A stretch of 20,708 nucleotides of DNA from Chloroflexota bacterium. Lineage in GTDB: Bacteria; Chloroflexota; DTOL01; JACQYG01. Under the pieces are notes generated by a model. That model had not been told where the DNA came from. It was given only the letters and a program-made list of their open reading frames with translations, and made no database searches. The stretch lies in assembly GCA_016208345.1 (NCBI GenBank), contig JACQYG010000129.1, positions 1 to 20,708 on the forward strand, written 5' to 3'. The stretch's first letter is position 1; each line of letters starts with the position of its first letter. This document shows positions 15,317 to 20,708 of this stretch, piece after piece. A program made the translations under genes and the position numbers.

Positions 15317-15339
15317 ACAGGCTGAAGCCTGTACTCCAG
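15317..15339. repeat. Outer hairpin repeat, right copy
   Basis: The hairpin ACAGGCT-ga-AGCCTGT (15317-15332) is followed by ACTCCAG. It is the inverted partner of the left copy at 15104-15126. From here to 15497 I see no gene or further clear structure. Confidence 0.65.
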
Positions 15340-15497
15340 TCATTTTGGACGGTCTTAGCGAACTTTGCGTATCCCTTGAAAATAACCATCATTTTCATGC
15401 GTCGTGGCGCACTGCGGCGCATGGATAACTCCCTTGTAGTAGTCCAGGCCCATCGCCCGCTCGAAATAATATATCACGTTGTGGCCTCCAGAGCAAC

Positions 15498-15526
15498 TTG
15501 CAATTGTGCGCCAGCCGTGATAGAAT
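15498..15526 (+). promoter_or_regulatory. Promoter of the small HTH gene
   Basis: TTGCAA (15498-15503), a 17-base spacer and TAGAAT (15521-15526) predict a start near 15533, about 22 bases before the ATG. Confidence 0.55.
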
Positions 15527-15554
15527 TGTATAGGTGTATACACAGAGGCAAAAC

Positions 15555-15764
15555 ATGGACGGGGAGCTGCAAGAGCACTACGTGGACCTCCTGGAGGCCG
15601 GGCGCCGCCTGGGCATCCATCCCGGTTCGGTGCGGCGCATTGTTAAGAGCGGCAAGCTGCCGGCCTTTCGCTTCGGCGGCAAATGGCTTATCGAGGCGGA
15701 CAAGCTGGAGATGTTCAAATCCACCTACCGGCCCTACCGGGGTGCGCCCCGGAAGCTCTTGTAG
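15555..15764 (+). CDS. Small excisionase-type helix-turn-helix protein
   Basis: The 69-residue protein matches the MerR-like/excisionase HTH_17 family: DLLEAGRRLGIHPGSVRRIVKSGKLPAFRFGGKWLIEADKLEMF is the full winged-helix pattern (helix-turn-helix, then a beta wing R-x-G-G-K-W-x-I). ATG 15555 has AGAGG six bases upstream; a GTG at 15534 lies at the predicted transcription start and is unlikely. No integrase or phage gene is nearby, so it is more likely a small regulator than a true excisionase. It is next to the repeat cassette but not evidently part of it. Confidence 0.82.
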   Translation: MDGELQEHYVDLLEAGRRLGIHPGSVRRIVKSGKLPAFRFGGKWLIEADKLEMFKSTYRPYRGAPRKLL

Positions 15765-15834
15765 TTGGTAGCGGCCGGTGGGGAACGCTGGTCACCGGTT
15801 AGCTGATATTTGAGGTTTGGCCTGGAATGAGAGA

Positions 15835-16227
15835 GTGACCCAGCATCTGCCATCGTCGGAACGAGAAAAAGGGACTGGTTGGCACGGCCTTAAGCCACAT
15901 AACTTTGTTCACCGGAGCGAGGCCGAGTTCGCCAGGCTCCTGGACTTCTACCAGGTCAAATGGCAATACGAGCCCACCACCTTTGCGCTGGAGCGGGACT
16001 CCGATGGCCGCATCACTCAGGCCTTCACCCCCGACTTCTATCTGCCGGAGCTGGGCCTGTACGTGGAGCTCACTACCTTAAACCAGAAGCTGGTGACCCG
16101 GAAGAACCAAAAGCTCCGGCGGCTGCGGGAGCTTTATCCCAATCTGAACATAAAGTTATTCTATCGCCGGGACCTGCACAACCTGATGTTCAAGTATGGC
16201 CCGGACAAGACGAAGGAGCTAGAATGA
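15835..16227 (+). CDS. PD-(D/E)XK-like nuclease-fold protein upstream of hpt (function unknown)
   Basis: The protein has 130 residues from GTG 15835. Its core HRSEAEFARLLDFYQVKWQYEP, then FTPDFYLPELGLYVELTT and LVTRKNQKLRRLRELYP, has the helix-strand order of the restriction-endonuclease fold: a helix Glu, then PDFY, then ExT. The catalytic Lys of the usual ExK is Thr, so activity is doubtful or the Lys has moved (several K/R lie in LVTRKNQK). The start is uncertain: TTG 15817 is also in frame and neither has a strong SD. The stop overlaps hpt by four bases (ATGA), implying co-translation. I do not recognise a named family. Confidence 0.65.
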   Translation: MTQHLPSSEREKGTGWHGLKPHNFVHRSEAEFARLLDFYQVKWQYEPTTFALERDSDGRITQAFTPDFYLPELGLYVELTTLNQKLVTRKNQKLRRLRELYPNLNIKLFYRRDLHNLMFKYGPDKTKELE

Positions 16228-16802
16228 TGAGCAAGTCGAATCCGGATCACGAGATCATCCACCTGACTCAGGACATCTGTGAGGTGATTCTCACCTCCCA
16301 AGAGATCCAAAGCCGGGTGCAGGAGTTGGGAGCCTTACTCTCCCACGACTATGCCGGGAAAGACCCCGTCCTGGTGGGGGTTCTCAAGGGTGTGTTGGTC
16401 TTTATGGCCGACCTGGTGCGGGCCATCTCCATACCCGTATCTGTGGACTTCATGGCCGTGTCCAGCTATGGCCAGACCTCCGGGCGCCAGGGCGTGGTCC
16501 GGATCACCAAGGATCTGGACGAGAGCATCACGGGCCGCCACGTGATCCTGGTGGAGGACATAGTTGATACCGGCTTGACCTTAGGCTATGTGGTGAAAAA
16601 CCTCCAGGCCCGGGACCCCGCTAGTCTTTCCGTTTGCGCGCTCTTCGACAAGAAGGTCCGCCGTCTGGTGGACGTGGACATCGCCTATAGGGGCTTCGAG
16701 ATCCCCGACCGCTTCGTGGTGGGCTATGGCTTGGACTACGGCGAGCGCTACCGCAACCTGCCCTTTGTCGGCATCATGACCCCCGAAGCCTACGAGCGGT
16801 AA
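16224..16802 (+). CDS. hpt: Hypoxanthine phosphoribosyltransferase
   Basis: This purine-salvage enzyme joins hypoxanthine or guanine to PRPP. At 192 residues it is of normal length. It has LKGVLVFMADL (PPi loop at 54-56), the flexible-loop SSYG (80-83), the PRPP loop VILVEDIVDTGLTL (acidic pair 111-112), DKKVRR for the base-contacting Lys, and a GYGLDYGERYRNLP end typical of bacterial HPRT. AAGGAG lies five bases before ATG 16224; a second ATG follows at 16227. Coupled to the nuclease-fold gene upstream. Confidence 0.96.
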   Translation: MMSKSNPDHEIIHLTQDICEVILTSQEIQSRVQELGALLSHDYAGKDPVLVGVLKGVLVFMADLVRAISIPVSVDFMAVSSYGQTSGRQGVVRITKDLDESITGRHVILVEDIVDTGLTLGYVVKNLQARDPASLSVCALFDKKVRRLVDVDIAYRGFEIPDRFVVGYGLDYGERYRNLPFVGIMTPEAYER

Positions 16803-16896
16803 ACCCGTCTTCCGTGGTCTATGTCTTGTGGCTTTCCTTGATCTGTCGTCTCTTGTTTTTCGACCACCCCCGCGTATTACCCCCAGAGGTGAGGGT

Positions 16897-17085
16897 TTGT
16901 CAGACTGGCTAGACCCTGCACTGCGTGAGCATTTCGGCTTTGATTTCTTCCGTCTGGGTCAGCGCCAGGCCATCGAAGCGATCCTGGCGGGGAAATATAA
17001 CCTGGCGGTCACGGCGATTTTTCAAGGCCTCCGAAATGTGATAGAATACCGCGGACAACACGCATGGACGGATGAGTTTTCCTGA
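16897..17085 (+). pseudogene. Truncated RecQ-helicase N-terminus
   Basis: From TTG 16897, with an SD-like AGAGGTGAGG just upstream, the frame reads SDWLDPALREHFGF, then DFFRLGQRQAIEAILAGKYNLAV. This is the N-terminal motif 0 of RecQ helicases (FGF..FR.GQ..AI.A.L.G). The expected Walker A (PTGxGKS) is absent: after LAV the frame continues into unrelated residues and stops at 17085, while the DNA there holds the promoter of the next gene. It looks like a deletion or rearrangement that left only the first 36 or so codons. The longer frame from 16828 adds a non-RecQ segment. Confidence 0.6.
17019..17047 (+). promoter_or_regulatory. Promoter of the membrane protein-gyrB unit
   Basis: TTTTCA (17019-17024), a 17-base spacer and TAGAAT (17042-17047) predict a start near 17054, 18 bases before the next ATG. 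It lies inside the recQ remnant. Confidence 0.5.
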
Positions 17086-18094
17086 TATGTCTTCATTTAT
17101 CCCGGAGATGGCACAAGACGAGCGCCTGACGGGCGTCATAGACACCATATCTGACGGATACCGGACCCTCAATCGCAAGCCTTGGCTCGTGGCCATACCA
17201 GTGCTATTGGACCTCTACCTCTGGCTGGGGCCTCGGCTTACGGCGTCGCCGCTTTTCCAGCGTCTATCTATTTTTCCCGCCTCACCGGTGGGCCTGCCGC
17301 CGGAGCAAGCCCGGGCCCTGCAACAGTTGCAAGAAGCGGTAGCGAAATCGGCCTCCGGGTTTAACCTTTTCACGCTGCTCTCGCCTGGTCTCCTGGGGGT
17401 TCCCAGCATGGTCGGCCCTGGCACCCTGTCGGCCAGCTTCGCGAACGGGATGCCTTGGATCTTTTCCGTTTCCAGCAACCTGGTCTTTTTGTGGCTCTTT
17501 GGCCTTCTGGTCTTTGCCGGCCTGCTCCTGGGCTGTTTCTATCTCGGGCTCATCGCCCAGGCGGTGCGCGATGGTGGACTGGACGTGGGCCGGCTGCTTC
17601 GCCGGGTTTGGCTGTACTGGGCGCGGCTTCTCTTCTTCTTGGCTCTGGCCATGACCACCCTTTTCGTCCTGGGCATGCCGCTTCTCCTCCTGTTAGGGCT
17701 GGCCTCCCTGGTTAGCCCTCATTTGGCCTCATTGCTGCTGGGAATTGCCTGGGTGGCTACGCTATGGGTGGCCTTCTATCTTTATTTCTTTGTGGATGCC
17801 CTGGTGGTGAGCGAGGTGGGGGTGTTCAGGGCCATCTGGAGCAGTGTCATGGTGATCCACCATCACTTCCCCTCCTCTTTCGGCTTCATCATCCTGAGCA
17901 TCTTGATCGGCCTGGGGCTGCCCCTGGCCTGGCAGCTCCTGCTGGGCAGTCCTTGGGGGGTCCCGATTGCCATCGTTGGCAATGCCTACGTGGGCACCGG
18001 CCTCATCGCCGCCTCCATGATATTCTACCGGGACCGCTACGTCCGGATCCAGGCCACGGCCGCGAGGCTCAAAAATCTATCAATGGGAAAGTAG
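17072..18094 (+). CDS. Polytopic membrane protein, function unknown
   Basis: The 340-residue protein has a soluble N-terminus of about 35 residues, a first helix (PWLVAIPVLLDLYLWLG), an external loop of about 90 residues rich in Ala, Gln and Pro, then five or six strongly hydrophobic helices (about 130-310) and a basic C-terminal tail. A cytoplasmic QAVRDGGLDVGRLLRRVW segment resembles those in families of uncharacterised multi-pass proteins (DUF-type 'glycerophosphoryl diester'-like membrane domains), but I cannot name it. ATG 17072 follows the promoter closely; ATG 17087 is an alternative, and neither has a strong SD. Its stop abuts the gyrB start with no gap, so the two are probably co-transcribed. 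Confidence 0.75.
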   Translation: MSFPDMSSFIPEMAQDERLTGVIDTISDGYRTLNRKPWLVAIPVLLDLYLWLGPRLTASPLFQRLSIFPASPVGLPPEQARALQQLQEAVAKSASGFNLFTLLSPGLLGVPSMVGPGTLSASFANGMPWIFSVSSNLVFLWLFGLLVFAGLLLGCFYLGLIAQAVRDGGLDVGRLLRRVWLYWARLLFFLALAMTTLFVLGMPLLLLLGLASLVSPHLASLLLGIAWVATLWVAFYLYFFVDALVVSEVGVFRAIWSSVMVIHHHFPSSFGFIILSILIGLGLPLAWQLLLGSPWGVPIAIVGNAYVGTGLIAASMIFYRDRYVRIQATAARLKNLSMGK

Positions 18095-20014
<1,920 letters not shown>

Positions 20015-20074
20015 GGATCCATCGTCTGTTCTCTAGTGTATTTCGTCTCTCGTCACTCGTTTTGGAGGTGCGTC

Positions 20075-20593
20075 GTGGCTGCCTCGGTGATGAAAGCTGG
20101 GATACTGGGCGCGGTGGCTCTCATCGTTCTCAACCTGGTGCAAGCCCTGGGTTCGCTGCCCCTGGGCATCGGCTGCCTGTTCGCTCCCCTATCGTGTTTC
20201 ACGGGTTGTCTGTCCCCCATTCTCTTCCTCCTGATCTCCGGCGGAGTAGGCTATCTGGCCGCCAGGTTCGCGGATCTCGCGCCTGGCGAGTACGCTAACG
20301 GTCTACTGGGAGGGGCCCTGGCCGGAGCCGTGGCCAGCGGCATCGCCGGCGTTGAACTGGTCCTGCAGTATGTGGTGCTCAACCTGCTCAACATCAGCGT
20401 CAAGCTGCCCCTGGACATCCTGCAACAACAAAAGGGCACCGGCTCCGAGCTCCTGGGAGGTGCATTGATGGGCGCAGGTGGCGCGGCCTTGATGGGGTCA
20501 CTCGTTTGCATCGTCGGCCTGGTGGGCGGCTCCCTCTTCGGCGCCCTGGGCGGCCTGATCAACGTCTTGCTGAAACCAAAAACCTCGATGTAG
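20075..20593 (+). CDS. Small glycine-rich membrane protein, function unknown
   Basis: The 172-residue protein has four hydrophobic segments: helix 1 (GILGAVALIVLNLVQALG), a Cys-containing helix (CLSPILFLLISGGVGYLAA), a Gly/Ala-rich helix (NGLLGGALAGAVASGIAG) and a final GAGGAALMGSLVCIVGLVGG..GALGG stretch. The repeated small-residue packing motifs resemble glycine-zipper membrane proteins. GTG 20075 is chosen because GGAGGT lies five bases upstream; the frame is open from 20036. It follows gyrB by 60 bases on the same strand. I do not recognise the family. Confidence 0.72.
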   Translation: MAASVMKAGILGAVALIVLNLVQALGSLPLGIGCLFAPLSCFTGCLSPILFLLISGGVGYLAARFADLAPGEYANGLLGGALAGAVASGIAGVELVLQYVVLNLLNISVKLPLDILQQQKGTGSELLGGALMGAGGAALMGSLVCIVGLVGGSLFGALGGLINVLLKPKTSM

Positions 20594-20690
20594 CACAAAA
20601 ACCTTCACCACGTGCGAATCAGGTCCGAGGCGAAGATCGAGCAGTACGATCAGCCATCTTGTGTTTGGAGTTTACCAAGAGGGAGACGGT

Positions 20691-20708
20691 TTGGCGCGCG
20701 AAAGGAAA
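20691..20708 (+). CDS. Possible start of the next gene (partial)
   Basis: TTG 20691 follows an SD-like AGAGGGAG at a suitable distance and opens six codons (ARERK after the start) to the window edge. Only the SD and the local habit of TTG starts support it. Confidence 0.25.

Noticed and set aside
15555..15764. Phage or integrative-element excisionase.
   Set aside because: No integrase, attachment repeat or phage gene is near. The HTH fold alone does not show excision activity.
15376..15771. A 131-codon plus-strand ORF overlapping the HTH gene in another frame.
   Set aside because: No domain or SD is seen, and the HTH frame has a clear family match.

Overview
The window is GC-rich bacterial chromosome with short intergenic gaps, translationally coupled genes and frequent TTG or GTG starts chosen by good Shine-Dalgarno (SD) sites. 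Protein styles (YbhF-like split ATPases, an EcfA/EcfA'/EcfT set, a 639-residue GyrB, an NfeD-SPFH pair, a double zinc-ribbon protein) and the palindromic intergenic repeats suggest an uncultured Chloroflexota (Anaerolineae- or Dehalococcoidia-like). That assignment is an inference; no rRNA or tRNA gene is visible.

Layout. (1) 2-4565, plus strand: the end of a TetR regulator, then an ABC-2 permease, an HlyD-type adaptor and two separate ATPases. This is a rearranged YbhG/F/S/R-like exporter, mostly coupled by 4-base overlaps. (2) 4566-9376: a promoter, a structured leader ending in a strong intrinsic terminator, a second hairpin, then ecfA1-ecfA2-ecfT, a P1-family self-processing amidohydrolase and an ECF substrate-binding (S) component. 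The terminator before the first gene points to attenuation or a riboswitch of a type I could not name. (3) 9377-11954: a palindrome, a promoter, a long NfeD membrane serine protease and an SPFH/slipin protein, closed by a bidirectional terminator. (4) 11984-12271, minus: a small double zinc-ribbon protein with its own promoter and operator-like palindrome. (5) 12535-13697: a HOGA1-like aldolase with a promoter and a leader of about 220 bases, convergent with moeA (minus, 13791-15053).

(6) 15054-15554: a nested set of inverted repeats, including a 117-bp MITE-like element with a 3-bp TAA target duplication. (7) 15555-16802: a small excisionase-type HTH protein, a nuclease-fold-like protein and hpt, the last two overlapping by four bases. 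(8) 16829-17085: a truncated recQ start that now carries the promoter of the next unit. (9) 17072-20593: a polytopic membrane protein, gyrB and a second membrane protein, with perhaps the first codons of another gene at the right edge.

The most interesting items are the unassigned leader before the ECF operon, the asymmetric nucleotide sites predicted in both ABC ATPase pairs, the NylC/DmpA-like enzyme inside a vitamin-uptake operon, the nested repeat cassette, and the recQ remnant reused as promoter DNA.
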